A stretch of 64,000 nucleotides of DNA from Psychroflexus planctonicus (GTDB lineage Bacteria; Bacteroidota; Bacteroidia; Flavobacteriales; Flavobacteriaceae), in the NCBI RefSeq assembly GCF_014640195.1, contig NZ_BMGM01000006.1, forward strand, positions 165,238 to 229,237, written 5' to 3'. Below, piece after piece: positions 7,571-16,418 of this stretch (the stretch's first letter is position 1; every line of letters begins with the position of its first letter). Position numbers and translations under genes: made by a program. The notes below the pieces were generated by a model. The model was not told the origin of the DNA. It made no database searches and worked only from the letters and a program-made list of their open reading frames with translations.

Positions 7571-8962
7571 ATGAGCAAATACGATGTGATTGTTTTAGGA
7601 AGCGGCCCAGGTGGTTATGTTACTGCCATTAGAGCATCTCAATTAGGGATGAAAACCGCAGTAATTGAAAAAGAAAGCCTTGGTGGCGTATGTTTAAATT
7701 GGGGTTGTATTCCCACAAAAGCATTGCTAAAAAGTGCAAAAGTTTTCGATTTTTTAAAACACGCAGACGATTATGGCTTAAAAGTAGAAAAAGCCGATAA
7801 AGATTTTACAGCAGTTGTAAAACGCAGTAGAAACGTTGCCGATGGCATGAGCAAAGGCGTTCAATTTTTAATGAAAAAAAATAAAATTGACGTTATTGAA
7901 GGCCATGGAAAAATTAAAAAAGGGAAAAAAGTAAGCGTAGAAGATAGCAAAGGAAAAACTACCGATTACGAAGGAGAACACATTATTATTGCAACGGGTG
8001 CCCGCTCTAGAGAATTACCTTCTTTACCACAAGATGGCAAAAAAGTAATTGGTTACCGAAAAGCGATGACCCTAGAAAAGCAACCTGAATCTATGATTGT
8101 GGTTGGTTCTGGTGCAATTGGAGTAGAATTTGCTAGTTTTTATAATTCTATGGGAACAGATGTTACCATAGTTGAATTCCAACCCAATATCGTTCCTATT
8201 GAAGATGAAGAAATTTCTAAAGGATTCGAAAAAATCTACAAGAAAAAAGGCATTAAAATCATGACCAATTCTTCTGTAGAAAAAGTAGATACTTCAGGCA
8301 AAAAAGTAAAGGCGACGGTAAAAACCAAAAAAGGGGAAGAAATTTTAGAAGCCGATATTGTACTTTCTGCGGTTGGAATTAAAACCAACATCGAAAATAT
8401 TGGTCTAGAAGAAGTAGGCATCAAAACCGATAAAGACAAAATCATAGTAAACGATTGGTACCAAACCAATGTACCAGGTTACTATGCCATTGGCGATGTA
8501 ACGCATGGACCAGCTTTAGCGCACGTTGCTTCTGCCGAAGGGATTTTGTGTGTTGAAAAAATTGCAGGTATGAAAGTGGAAGCTTTAGACTACGGAAACA
8601 TTCCGGGTTGTACGTATTCTAATCCAGAAATTGCCAGTGTAGGAATGACCGAAAAACAAGCTAAAGAAGCAGGTTACGAACTAAAAGTAGGTAAATTTCC
8701 TTTTTCAGCTTCTGGAAAAGCAAGTGCAGAAGGCAACAAAGATGGTTTTGTAAAAGTAATTTTTGATGCTAAATATGGCGAATGGCTAGGTTGCCACATG
8801 CTTGGTTCAGGTGTAACCGACATGATTGCCGAGGCCGTATTAGGCAGAAAATTAGAAACTACAGGTCATGAAGTTTTAAAAACCATTCACCCACACCCAA
8901 CCATGAGTGAAGCCGTTATGGAAGCAGTAGCAGATGCGTACGATGAAGTAATTCATTTATAA
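7571..8962 (+). CDS. lpdA: Dihydrolipoyl dehydrogenase (E3)
   Basis: FAD-dependent enzyme reoxidising dihydrolipoamide in pyruvate and 2-oxoglutarate dehydrogenase complexes. It is 463 residues. The FAD-binding GSGPGG is at 10-15, the redox-active disulfide is in GGVCLNWGCIPTK (Cys41, Cys46), the NAD-binding GSGAIGVEF is in the middle, and the catalytic His-Glu pair is in HPHPTMSEAVMEA near the C-terminus. It stands alone; pdhB is 40 kb away in the window, so the E3 is likely shared between complexes. Mercuric reductase-like homologues are excluded by the C-terminal HPHPT motif. Confidence 0.95.
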   Translation: MSKYDVIVLGSGPGGYVTAIRASQLGMKTAVIEKESLGGVCLNWGCIPTKALLKSAKVFDFLKHADDYGLKVEKADKDFTAVVKRSRNVADGMSKGVQFLMKKNKIDVIEGHGKIKKGKKVSVEDSKGKTTDYEGEHIIIATGARSRELPSLPQDGKKVIGYRKAMTLEKQPESMIVVGSGAIGVEFASFYNSMGTDVTIVEFQPNIVPIEDEEISKGFEKIYKKKGIKIMTNSSVEKVDTSGKKVKATVKTKKGEEILEADIVLSAVGIKTNIENIGLEEVGIKTDKDKIIVNDWYQTNVPGYYAIGDVTHGPALAHVASAEGILCVEKIAGMKVEALDYGNIPGCTYSNPEIASVGMTEKQAKEAGYELKVGKFPFSASGKASAEGNKDGFVKVIFDAKYGEWLGCHMLGSGVTDMIAEAVLGRKLETTGHEVLKTIHPHPTMSEAVMEAVADAYDEVIHL

Positions 8963-8986
8963 AATATAAGTTAAACCAATTTTAAG

Positions 8987-9014
8987 CCGCTTCATTAGTT
9001 TACTTTTGAAGCGG
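8987..9014. other. Inverted repeat after lpdA
   Basis: CCGCTTCA (8987-8994) and TGAAGCGG (9007-9014) form an 8-bp stem with a 12-base loop. There is no clean T-run on either side, so it may be an RNA-stabilising or weak termination hairpin rather than a full intrinsic terminator. Confidence 0.4.
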
Positions 9015-9129
9015 TATTGCATTGTATTGATTTTCGTTTTAATTCTTACATTAAGGTTTCTTGTTGCGGATGTAGAGATTACAACTACAGAACTTAATTG
9101 CAAAGCTAAATTTCTAAAATTAGTACTAC

Positions 9130-9939
9130 ATGGAAAATCCCAATTACATATCGAGTTTACAAAATCCCAAATTGAAACGAATTTTGCAGTTGCAAGAAAA
9201 ATCGCGTAACCGTAAAAAAGAAAGCGTCTTTGTAGTGGAAGGTAAACGAGAAATCGATTTGCTTATTAAAGCCAATTACAGAATTGAAGAACTTTTTTAT
9301 TGTGAAGCATTTCATGAAGAAGATGATTTAAGTGAATTGCTTACTTTGGTTAAAGCCAACTATCCAATTAGCAAAGAAGCTTATCAAAAAATTGCTTACC
9401 GCGGAAGTACGGAAGGAATCATAGCCATTGTAAAATCGAAAAATCACAATTTAGATAAATTGGTGTTTACATCTAACAATCCCTTGATTTTAGTAGCAGA
9501 AGCTCCTGAAAAACCAGGGAATATTGGTGCCATTTTACGAACAGCAGATGCAGCGAATATAGATGCGGTAATTATTGCCAATCCGAAAACCGATTTGTAT
9601 AATCCAAACATCATCCGTTCTAGTGTGGGTACGGTTTTTACCAATCAATTAGCCACAGCAAATTCAGCCGATGTGATTGCCTATTTAAAAGAAAATCAGT
9701 TTGAAATCTATTCGGCTATTTTACAAGATGCCGTTTCATACCTAACTCCGAATTACCAAACCAAGTGTGCCATTATAGTTGGAACAGAAGCAGATGGCTT
9801 GACTGATGAATGGCGCGAAGCTTCAACAGAAAACATCATCATCCCAATGCAAGGTAAAATTGATTCCATGAATGTTTCAGTAGCAACAGGAATTTTACTT
9901 TTTGAGGCGGTTAGGCAACGAAATAGGAATCAAAACTAA
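9130..9939 (+). CDS. SpoU/TrmH family RNA 2'-O-methyltransferase
   Basis: A 269-residue SAM-dependent methyltransferase of the SPOUT class. An N-terminal substrate-binding domain (about 1-110) begins with ISSLQNPKLKRILQLQEKS, typical of rRNA ribose methyltransferases related to RlmB and TsnR. The trefoil-knot domain carries PGNIGAILRTADAANIDAV, IIRSSVGTVF, IVGTEADGLTDEW and IPMQGKIDSMNVSVATGILLFE. It probably acts on 23S rRNA, but the exact nucleotide cannot be read from sequence. It appears monocistronic; a CGCAAAG repeat follows. Confidence 0.9.
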   Translation: MENPNYISSLQNPKLKRILQLQEKSRNRKKESVFVVEGKREIDLLIKANYRIEELFYCEAFHEEDDLSELLTLVKANYPISKEAYQKIAYRGSTEGIIAIVKSKNHNLDKLVFTSNNPLILVAEAPEKPGNIGAILRTADAANIDAVIIANPKTDLYNPNIIRSSVGTVFTNQLATANSADVIAYLKENQFEIYSAILQDAVSYLTPNYQTKCAIIVGTEADGLTDEWREASTENIIIPMQGKIDSMNVSVATGILLFEAVRQRNRNQN

Positions 9940-9962
9940 ATCATAAAATTTACATTTTTATA

Positions 9963-9990
9963 TCTCTCGCAAAGACTCCAAGTCGCAAAA
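9963..9990. repeat. CGCAAAG-type dispersed repeat
   Basis: CTCTCGCAAAGACTCCAAG then TCGCAAAAG, in the short gap between two convergent genes. It is the same word family as near 6156, 53290 and 56142. Confidence 0.45.
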
Positions 9991-10031
9991 GAAAATTCTA
10001 TGCTACTCAAATTTTGGTTTAAACGTATTAG

Positions 10032-10403
10032 CTAACTTCCCCACCGTTTCTCAATTTCATCAATCAACGTATCTAAATCTTCAATTTGGTTCAATTTCTC
10101 TGCATTCATGAAAATATCCAAATCGTAATGGTCTTGAATTAAAATAATAGGATAAGTATATTGTTGAGCAAACTTCGATTTAAATTGCTTTTCATATTCA
10201 TCTTTATGCAAGAAATCCATTGCAATACCTGATGCTTTCCTGAATTTTTTCCACTTTTTCTTCTCAGAAGTTAATCCGTAAGTGAGTGCACATAATTTGC
10301 AATCGTGAGTGCTCGGACTTAATAGTTTTTTAGCTGAATCCAGCAAAGTTTCCTTAGTATTGCTGTTTGCGTTATAAACAAATATAAGTTTTTTTAATGC
10401 CAT
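10032..10403 (-). CDS. Conserved hypothetical protein with CxxC, third gene of the gldB-gldC operon
   Basis: I do not recognise a functional family. The 123-residue soluble protein starts with a beta strand (KKLIFVYNANSN), has a CKLC motif at 35-38 followed by ALTYG, a basic KKKWKKFRK stretch and ends in an acidic helix (IEDLDTLIDEIEKRW). The order of strand, CxxC and helix resembles thioredoxin-like proteins, but this is only a suggestion. Its ATG overlaps the gldC stop by one base (TAATG), so it is translationally coupled to the gliding genes and may share their physiology. Confidence 0.8.
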   Translation of the reverse strand: MALKKLIFVYNANSNTKETLLDSAKKLLSPSTHDCKLCALTYGLTSEKKKWKKFRKASGIAMDFLHKDEYEKQFKSKFAQQYTYPIILIQDHYDLDIFMNAEKLNQIEDLDTLIDEIEKRWGS

Positions 10404-10738
10404 TATTTCTTTTTTAAATCGAGCTTTTCAGCAAAATAATCACAGAAATCTTTCATGGTTTCGGTCATTTTCTCATCCTGAGTTGCTCGGTAATACGTAT
10501 CGCTCATGGTGACTAAAGTTTGGTGGAAAAACTTTTTCATTTCATCCATGGGCATGTCTTTTGTCCACAAATCTATACGTAAAGTTTCTTGGTTTTCAGC
10601 ATCCCAAAGCGAAAGCAAAACCGCTTTGGCTTCTTCATTTTCAACTCCACCATCTTGAGCTGACCAGCTTAATTTTTCTGGGATTTTATTTTCGTCTGTT
10701 TCAACAGTAATACTAATTTCTGATGTTTTTTTTGTCAT
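10403..10738 (-). CDS. gldC: Gliding motility protein GldC
   Basis: A 111-residue cytoplasmic protein beginning with the family hallmark SEISITVETDENKIPEKLSWSA, followed by WDAENQETLRIDLWTKDMPMDEMKKFF. GldC is a flavobacterial protein encoded beside GldB and linked genetically to gliding. No signal peptide or membrane segment is seen and the biochemical role is unknown. Start and stop each overlap a neighbour by one base (TAATG at both junctions), showing a tightly coupled gldB-gldC-hypothetical operon. Confidence 0.93.
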   Translation of the reverse strand: MTKKTSEISITVETDENKIPEKLSWSAQDGGVENEEAKAVLLSLWDAENQETLRIDLWTKDMPMDEMKKFFHQTLVTMSDTYYRATQDEKMTETMKDFCDYFAEKLDLKKK

Positions 10739-11706
10739 TATTTTCCAGGTTTATAAGCAGATTGCTTAAATACATTTTCTTCTTTTAGTTTCAATAATTC
10801 TTCAAAATCTACATTGGGGTTTTTCTGCATAAAATCTTGTACAATTCGCAGACCAATGTACTGTCCTAATCTAGGTGGACTTTCAGAATCCAATTCCAAG
10901 TAAAATTTTGAATATGGTCCTAGATTTATAAACCGATCGTTCAGGTTTTGATCTGTGCTATAAAGCAAGTCTTTTTCTACAAAATATTCCCAAATTTGAG
11001 TTTCATTTCGTTGTGCCCAATCCAATTCTTCTGCGGTGTAATGCAGATGGAGATGTGGTTCTAAAAAAGGTGATAATTCCTGCATGATGTACCGGGTTTT
11101 CCCATAATAAATCATGGTAGCAAGGAAATCTCTACCTTGTTTTTTGTGGTTTACTTCACGAGCATAGGTTTCTGCAATGTCTGCCAACAAAAATTCTTTG
11201 TCTTGCAATTCTGCTACATAAGTATAAATTCCTTCGTAAAAACGATGTTCTTTCCCCAAGTAATTATCCAATGAAAGCAGCAAGTAATCATTTGCAAGAA
11301 TCACCTTGTTTTTGTAATCTACTTCTTCCGCTAAAGTAACTACGGTGGGGATATTAAATTCAGGAAAATAATATTTTAGGTGTTTGTAGAACAATTCCAT
11401 CTCTTGTTCTTGCTTTTCAAAATCAGGAAAAACCTTGAATACTTCTTCTTGTATTTCCATTTGTAAGGTGTCTTTCATTTTAGCAATCCAAATGCTATCG
11501 TGAAATTGTGTAGGAAATAAAAATGGATATTCGCTTTTCAATTTGGGTAAGTCCTTTGGCTTAGCTTCAGCAAAAGCACGATCAAAACGTTTGACTTCCA
11601 GATCAACATCAATTTGTTTAATCTCGTCTTTTACTTGATCATCTGCACAGGAGATAAAAAGTATAATGAAAAATATATTGAAATACTTCAAAAGTGGTTT
11701 AATCAT
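10738..11706 (-). CDS. gldB: Gliding motility lipoprotein GldB
   Basis: Lipoprotein of the Bacteroidota gliding machinery, associated with T9SS-dependent motility. I start it at the internal ATG giving MIKPLLKYFNIFFIILFISC, a signal with lipobox and lipidated Cys20; the longer frame reaching 11775 would bury the signal. A TAAATTTG -7 box at 11734-11741 lies about 28 bases before this ATG and after the upstream ATG, which supports the choice. The mature part is about 300 residues, with VDLEVKRFDRAF near the start and HLHLHYTAEELDWAQRNE later. It is divergent from nadE, an arrangement common in flavobacteria as far as I recall. Confidence 0.93.
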   Translation of the reverse strand: MIKPLLKYFNIFFIILFISCADDQVKDEIKQIDVDLEVKRFDRAFAEAKPKDLPKLKSEYPFLFPTQFHDSIWIAKMKDTLQMEIQEEVFKVFPDFEKQEQEMELFYKHLKYYFPEFNIPTVVTLAEEVDYKNKVILANDYLLLSLDNYLGKEHRFYEGIYTYVAELQDKEFLLADIAETYAREVNHKKQGRDFLATMIYYGKTRYIMQELSPFLEPHLHLHYTAEELDWAQRNETQIWEYFVEKDLLYSTDQNLNDRFINLGPYSKFYLELDSESPPRLGQYIGLRIVQDFMQKNPNVDFEELLKLKEENVFKQSAYKPGK

Positions 11707-11733
11707 ATTGGCAAACTGATTTCTATTAAAAAA

Positions 11734-11741
11734 CAAATTTA
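11734..11741 (-). promoter_or_regulatory. -7 promoter box of the gldB operon
   Basis: TAAATTTG on the minus strand matches the flavobacterial -7 consensus TAnnTTTG exactly. It predicts a start site near 11727 and a leader of about 20 bases before the ATG at 11706. No exact TTG -33 element at 17-23 bases is seen. Confidence 0.55.
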
Positions 11742-11879
11742 ATTGAATTTTACTGTTCAGCCCTATATTCAACATTTTCTTATGAAGCGAAGCAAACTTT
11801 GGTTAAAAAAATCATTCTTATCAACTTCTAATTTCTGTAAGCTTAAGAAGTATTGTATTTTTAGGCAAAATTTTGAATA

Positions 11880-12668
11880 ATGAAAACAGATTTGGTAGTA
11901 AAACACATTGTAAGTTGGTTGAAAGATTATGCGCAAAACAGCAAAACTCAAGGTTTTGTAATTGGTGTTTCTGGTGGGATTGATTCTGCCGTGACTTCTA
12001 CTTTGTGCGCAAAAACCGGCTTACGAACGCTGTGCTTGGAAATGCCTATTCACCAAGACCCAAGTCAAGTTACGCGAGCGCAAAAGCATATTCAAGATTT
12101 AAAAAAACAGTTTGCAAACGTAAGCAGCCTAAAAGTTGACCTTACCCACATGTTTGAAGAATTTAAAGCTGCATTGCCAAAAGTACCCGAATCTGAACAA
12201 AAAAGTTTGAGTTTAGCCAACACACGCGCTAGATTTAGAATGTCAACTTTGTATTATTTTGCAGCTTTACACGGTTATTTAGTAGCAGGAACGGGAAACA
12301 AAGTAGAAGATTTTGGGGTTGGATTTTACACTAAATATGGCGATGGTGGTGTAGATTTAAGCCCTATTGCCGATTTAATGAAATCTGAAGTCTACGAAAT
12401 TGCTGCCTATTTAGGAATTACGGAAGAAATTCAAAAAGCGGCTCCAACTGATGGACTTTTTGGCGATAGCCGAACCGATGAAGACCAACTCGGTGCTAGT
12501 TATGATGAATTGGAATGGGCGATGAAACAAGATGAAAATCCAATTAAAACTGATTTAGACGTTAGACAACATCAAGTTTTGGAAATCTATAGAAACCTAA
12601 ATCGAAAAAATCAGCATAAAATGAATGCTATTCCAGTTTGTGAAATTCCTGATGTAATGCGGGATTAG
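11880..12668 (+). CDS. nadE: NAD+ synthase, ammonia/glutamine-amidation domain type (NadE)
   Basis: Amidates nicotinic acid adenine dinucleotide to NAD+. The 262-residue protein is the short form without the glutaminase domain, so ammonia is the likely direct substrate. The ATP-pyrophosphatase P-loop GVSGGIDSA is at about 29-37, with GTGNKVEDFGVGFYTKYGDGGVD and PTDGLFGDSRTDEDQLG in the C-terminal half, all typical. It is transcribed away from gldB. A direct repeat TCATTTTACATAAAA (12716-12730 and 12738-12752) follows the gene. Confidence 0.95.
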   Translation: MKTDLVVKHIVSWLKDYAQNSKTQGFVIGVSGGIDSAVTSTLCAKTGLRTLCLEMPIHQDPSQVTRAQKHIQDLKKQFANVSSLKVDLTHMFEEFKAALPKVPESEQKSLSLANTRARFRMSTLYYFAALHGYLVAGTGNKVEDFGVGFYTKYGDGGVDLSPIADLMKSEVYEIAAYLGITEEIQKAAPTDGLFGDSRTDEDQLGASYDELEWAMKQDENPIKTDLDVRQHQVLEIYRNLNRKNQHKMNAIPVCEIPDVMRD

Positions 12669-12761
12669 TTGTAGACTATGTTAGATTGAATTCTTGATTA
12701 CACTTTCTTAAATATTCATTTTACATAAAAAATACTTTCATTTTACATAAAATAAAAATAC

Positions 12762-13144
12762 GTTATACATACCTTTTGTGCATTTTGAGTTAAGATATAT
12801 AGCATAATGTCATACTGCTTGTTCAGTCAGACAGGTTTGAGCTTTGGGAAGTTCTGCAAATTTCATTTAATAAAAAGTGACATTTTTAGTACCGTTCTAT
12901 CATCGAGCGTAGTCGAGATGTAAGTGGTTCTCGACTTCTCTCGAACTTGAAACAAAATATTAATAATCATTACTTTACATAACATTTCTTTGGTAGTGAT
13001 TTTTGATAAAAAATATAACAGAAACCAATTCATATCGAAAAATTCTTATTCTCAAAACTTACGATACTTCAGAATCACTCATTTCAATCGCGAAATTCAC
13101 TCGAATTGACAGAATTTTGTCAAAATGCACAACGGGTTATACAT
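12762..13144. mobile_element. Possible MITE-like remnant with inverted repeats and 9-bp direct repeats
   Basis: TTGTGCATTTTGA (12776-12788) is repeated in exact inverse orientation as TCAAAATGCACAA (13120-13132). Just outside these lie identical direct copies of GTTATACAT (12762-12770 and 13136-13144), as expected for a target duplication. Between inverted and direct repeats there are 5 bases on the left and 3 on the right, so the ends are not perfectly symmetrical. There is no transposase inside. It could be coincidence of AT-rich words. Confidence 0.35.
12903..12944. repeat. TCGAG-type dispersed inverted repeat
   Basis: TCGAG-CGTAG-TCGAGA on the left is mirrored by TCTCGA-CTTCT-CTCGA on the right of a short loop. 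Elements of this kind (TCGAGCGCAGTCGAGA with its complement) are, from memory, frequent between genes in Bacteroidota genomes. Confidence 0.5.
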
Positions 13145-13172
13145 GAAAAATTAATTCTAAATCTTGAAACTT

Positions 13173-14327
13173 TTACTTTTTTGAAATAGCTTCAAGCAGA
13201 TGCAAATAATCACTTCGGTTGGAAACAAAATCCTTGTCTGAAATATCAATGATTTTAATATTGATTTGCTGTTGACTTTTAATGAAGTTTAAATAACCAC
13301 GGTTAATCTTTTCCAAATAATCCGGGGCGATGTTTTGCTCATAACTTCTACCGCGTTTTTTTATGTTTTCTAAAAGGCGTTCGGTATTTTGATACAAATA
13401 CACATATAAATCAGGCTTTGGAAGCTCTTTATACATGATATCAAATACTTTTTTGTACAAACTATACTCGTCTTCTTGCAAAGTTACTTTGGCAAAAATC
13501 AATGATTTATACACATCATAATCGGCTACCACAAAATCTGAAAACAAATCGTACTGCGAAATATCATCTAACAACTGTTGATGCCGATCTGCCAAAAAAG
13601 ACATTTCTAATGGAAAAGCATACCGATTTTGGTCTTCGTAAAATTTAGGTAAAAATGGATTGTCTTTAAAACGCTCGGTGATTAATTTGGCATTGTAATC
13701 TTCAGAAATCAGACTTGCTAAGCTGGTTTTTCCAGCACCAATATTACCTTCAATTGCAACATAAGTAGAATGAATTTCAGGTAATGTAGGGAGTTCTAAT
13801 TCTGTTGATACAAGCTCAATCTTAGAATTGTCTTCAGAATTTTCAACCAAATGAGAGATACTTTTTGCTGAAAGTGGATGCTTCAATTGGGGCGCAATAT
13901 CTTTTAAAGGATAAAGTACAAAATTGCGTTCTGCTAATTTAGGATGCGGAATTTGTAATGTAGAAGAATGATGTTCTTCTTCGCCATAAAAAATAATATC
14001 CAAGTCAATAATTCGGTTTTGATAACCAGCTTGCGGGATGCGAATTCTTCCTAATTCAATTTCAATTTCTAACAATTCATGAAGCAATTGTTCCGCTGAA
14101 AACCGAGTGCTTACTTCAATACAGGCATTCAAAAAATCTTCGCCTTCAAATCCCCAAGCTGGTGTTTTATATACTTTTGAAACAGCTTCAATTTTTCCTA
14201 TGCGTTCAAAAATAAATAGTATAGCTTGGTTTAAGTTGTTTAATTTATCTCCTTGATTACTGCCTAAGGCAATGTATGTAATGGTGTTTGAATTCAATAT
14301 TTTTAAGAATAATTTAGCGAATAACAA
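13173..14327 (-). CDS. folK: Fusion of HPPK (FolK) and deoxynucleoside kinase
   Basis: Two enzymes in one 384-residue chain. Residues about 15-165 are 6-hydroxymethyl-dihydropterin pyrophosphokinase of folate synthesis: TYIALGSNQGDKL near the start, PAWGFEGEDFLNAC, and the catalytic Asp pair in RIIDLDIIFYG (Asp108, Asp110), then IPHPKLAERNFVLYPL. Residues about 188-384 are a deoxynucleoside kinase with P-loop GNIGAGKT (194-201), ERF and RSYEQNI for substrate binding. The linker (165-187) is acidic and low in structure. The two reactions are not consecutive. The ATG start adds about 15 residues before the usual HPPK start; no closer ATG exists. Confidence 0.92.
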   Translation of the reverse strand: MLFAKLFLKILNSNTITYIALGSNQGDKLNNLNQAILFIFERIGKIEAVSKVYKTPAWGFEGEDFLNACIEVSTRFSAEQLLHELLEIEIELGRIRIPQAGYQNRIIDLDIIFYGEEEHHSSTLQIPHPKLAERNFVLYPLKDIAPQLKHPLSAKSISHLVENSEDNSKIELVSTELELPTLPEIHSTYVAIEGNIGAGKTSLASLISEDYNAKLITERFKDNPFLPKFYEDQNRYAFPLEMSFLADRHQQLLDDISQYDLFSDFVVADYDVYKSLIFAKVTLQEDEYSLYKKVFDIMYKELPKPDLYVYLYQNTERLLENIKKRGRSYEQNIAPDYLEKINRGYLNFIKSQQQINIKIIDISDKDFVSNRSDYLHLLEAISKK

Positions 14328-14372
14328 TGTGAATTAAACGAGTAATACTTCTTAAAAACCCGCTCACACTTC

Positions 14373-14380
14373 TATATTTG
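14373..14380 (+). promoter_or_regulatory. -7 promoter box upstream of the VUT-family transporter
   Basis: TATATTTG matches TAnnTTTG exactly and would give a start site near 14387, about 25 bases before the TTG start codon at 14412. No exact -33 TTG at the usual spacing. Confidence 0.5.
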
Positions 14381-14411
14381 TAAGCAAAGATAAAGCGCAA
14401 CACTCAAAGAA

Positions 14412-15122
14412 TTGAAAATTTCAGATAAAGATTTAGCCTTACGTATTTATATCATTTTAGCTGCCTTGTTTATAGCATCTTTGGTAACTGCAAATTTAAT
14501 TTTTAAAAAATTTGTAAGTATTGATTTTTTTGGTTGGTATACCTTTAAGATTTCCGTTGGCGTTTTACCCTACCCTATTACTTTTCTCATCACTGATACC
14601 ATTAGTGAAATTTACGGAAAACAAAAAGCAAAATGGGTGGTTACCGCAGGAATTTTTGCTTCTATTTTTACCTTACTGATTGTTTTAGTTGCTAATGCAC
14701 TGCCAGCTTATGCAGATTCACCACTTGATGATGACCTGTTTAATGAAGCATTTGGCGCCACAGGTATAGCCGTCGGCGCATCGATGTTGGCTTATTTGTT
14801 AGCACAATACATCGACGTTTCTGTGTTTCATTTTTGGAAAAGACTTACCAAAGGAAAGCACTTATGGTTGCGAAATAACTTTAGTACTTTTACATCGCAA
14901 TTGGTAGACACAGCAGCCGTAGTTGGTTTATTGTGCATTTTTGGCGAACTTGCTTGGAAAGATTTCTGGACTCTATTACTTAGTGGATTCTTGTTTAAAT
15001 CTTTAGTTGCCTTGGCAGATACACCAATTTTATACGCAGTAGTTTATGCCTTCAAAAAACGGTTTAAACTGCAAGCCAACGAAGAAATTTCTTGGTATAG
15101 AGATGATTCAGAAAACACATAA
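14412..15122 (+). CDS. VUT family transporter (queuosine precursor transporter, YhhQ-like)
   Basis: A 236-residue inner-membrane protein with about six hydrophobic segments. Family motifs seen are [46 protein letters not shown] and [17 protein letters not shown], as in YhhQ/QueT-like proteins that import 7-deazaguanine precursors of queuosine. Substrate is inferred from family only. The start codon is TTG; a TATATTTG promoter box 32 bases upstream fits this start. pepT begins 10 bases after the stop, so the two are probably co-transcribed. Confidence 0.88.
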   Translation: MKISDKDLALRIYIILAALFIASLVTANLIFKKFVSIDFFGWYTFKISVGVLPYPITFLITDTISEIYGKQKAKWVVTAGIFASIFTLLIVLVANALPAYADSPLDDDLFNEAFGATGIAVGASMLAYLLAQYIDVSVFHFWKRLTKGKHLWLRNNFSTFTSQLVDTAAVVGLLCIFGELAWKDFWTLLLSGFLFKSLVALADTPILYAVVYAFKKRFKLQANEEISWYRDDSENT

Positions 15123-15132
15123 AAATTTAAAA

Positions 15133-16380
15133 ATGCAAATTGAAATTTCCAGAGATGAAGTCTTAGAAAGATTCATCAAATATATCAAAATTGATAGTCA
15201 AAGTGATGCAACTAGTAACACGACACCGAGTACCGAAAAACAATGGAACATGGTAAAGCTTCTTGAAGAAGACCTCAACCAAATTGGAATGCAAGATGTT
15301 CACCTGGATAAAAATGGGTATTTGATGGCTACTTTGCCTGCGACTACCCAAAAACAAGTTTCCTGTATTGGTTTTGTAGCACATTACGATACTTCGCCCG
15401 ATTTTAATGCAACAGGAATCAACCCGCAAATTCATGAAAATTACGATGGAAAAGACATCGTGCTCAATGCTGAAAAAAACATTGTTTTGTCTCCCGATTA
15501 TTTTGAAGACTTACAGCAATACAAAGGCCAAACCATTATTACAACCGATGGTACAACTTTGCTGAGCGCAGACGACAAAGCCGGTGTAACCGAAATTGTT
15601 TCTGCGATGAAATACCTCATCGAACATCCTGAAATTGAACATGGGAAAATTAGAATTTGCTTCACCCCAGATGAAGAAATTGGTCGTGGAGCACACAAAT
15701 TTGATGTTGAAAAATTTGGAGCCAAATGGGCCTACACCATGGACGGAAGCGAAATTGGAGAGTTGGAATACGAAAACTTCAATGCCGCTGCTGCAGATAT
15801 TTATTTTAAAGGAAAAATTGTGCATCCCGGTTATGCCAAAGGAAAAATGATCAATAGTATGTACTTAGCAAGCCAGTTTATTCAGGCTTTGCCAGCGGAT
15901 GAAGTTCCTGAAAAAACCACAGGCAAAGAAGGCTTTTTTCATTTAAGTGATATCAAAGGCGAAGTGGAAGAAACACATCTGCATTACATTATTCGCGACC
16001 ACGATAAAAAATTATTTGAAGCCAGAAAGCAAAAAGTGATAGATGAAGTGAAAAAAATGCAAGATGCACATGGAAAAGAAAATATTGTCTTGGAAATGAA
16101 AGACCAATACTACAACATGCGCGAAAAAATTGAACCCGTAATGCACATCATTGACATTGCAGAAAAAGCCATGCTTTCGTTGGACATCAAACCCAATTTT
16201 AAAGCCATTCGTGGTGGTACCGATGGTTCGCAGCTTAGCTATATGGGTTTGCCTTGCCCCAATATTTTTGCTGGCGGTCATAACTTTCACGGAAAATATG
16301 AGTATGTTCCATTAGAAAGCATGCTAAAAGCGACACAAGTTATTGTGAAGATTGCAGAAATTACGACGCAGGAAGTGTAA
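15133..16380 (+). CDS. pepT: Peptidase T, tripeptide aminopeptidase
   Basis: Zinc metallopeptidase of family M20B that releases the N-terminal residue of tripeptides in the cytoplasm. It is 415 residues from the ATG at 15133; the frame is open further upstream into the transporter gene, but that extension is out of character for the family. Metal ligands are in [33 protein letters not shown] and the C-terminal [17 protein letters not shown]. The lid domain contains [16 protein letters not shown]. It follows the transporter closely on the same strand. Confidence 0.93.
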   Translation: MQIEISRDEVLERFIKYIKIDSQSDATSNTTPSTEKQWNMVKLLEEDLNQIGMQDVHLDKNGYLMATLPATTQKQVSCIGFVAHYDTSPDFNATGINPQIHENYDGKDIVLNAEKNIVLSPDYFEDLQQYKGQTIITTDGTTLLSADDKAGVTEIVSAMKYLIEHPEIEHGKIRICFTPDEEIGRGAHKFDVEKFGAKWAYTMDGSEIGELEYENFNAAAADIYFKGKIVHPGYAKGKMINSMYLASQFIQALPADEVPEKTTGKEGFFHLSDIKGEVEETHLHYIIRDHDKKLFEARKQKVIDEVKKMQDAHGKENIVLEMKDQYYNMREKIEPVMHIIDIAEKAMLSLDIKPNFKAIRGGTDGSQLSYMGLPCPNIFAGGHNFHGKYEYVPLESMLKATQVIVKIAEITTQEV

Positions 16381-16418
16381 TTTAATTGGCCTTTTTTTGA
16401 ACTTAATATCAAGTAAAT

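Larger units (their letters stand above)
12669..13172. other. Gene-free stretch of 504 bases between nadE and folK-dNK
   Basis: No coding frame of any quality. It contains a 15-base direct repeat TCATTTTACATAAAA at 12716 and 12738 (22-base period), a pair of 13-base inverted repeats (12776-12788 and 13120-13132) flanked by 9-base direct repeats, and a TCGAG-type inverted repeat at 12903-12944. No terminator for either neighbouring gene is evident. Confidence 0.7.

Noticed and set aside
9006..9209. Plus-strand frame of 67 codons with a hydrophobic start, between lpdA and the rRNA methyltransferase gene
   Set aside because: It overlaps the methyltransferase start by 80 bases, begins inside a hairpin arm, and after the hydrophobic start has no family-like sequence.
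11707..11775. N-terminal extension of GldB to an ATG at 11775
   Set aside because: A lipoprotein signal must be N-terminal, and the TAAATTTG box lies within the extension.
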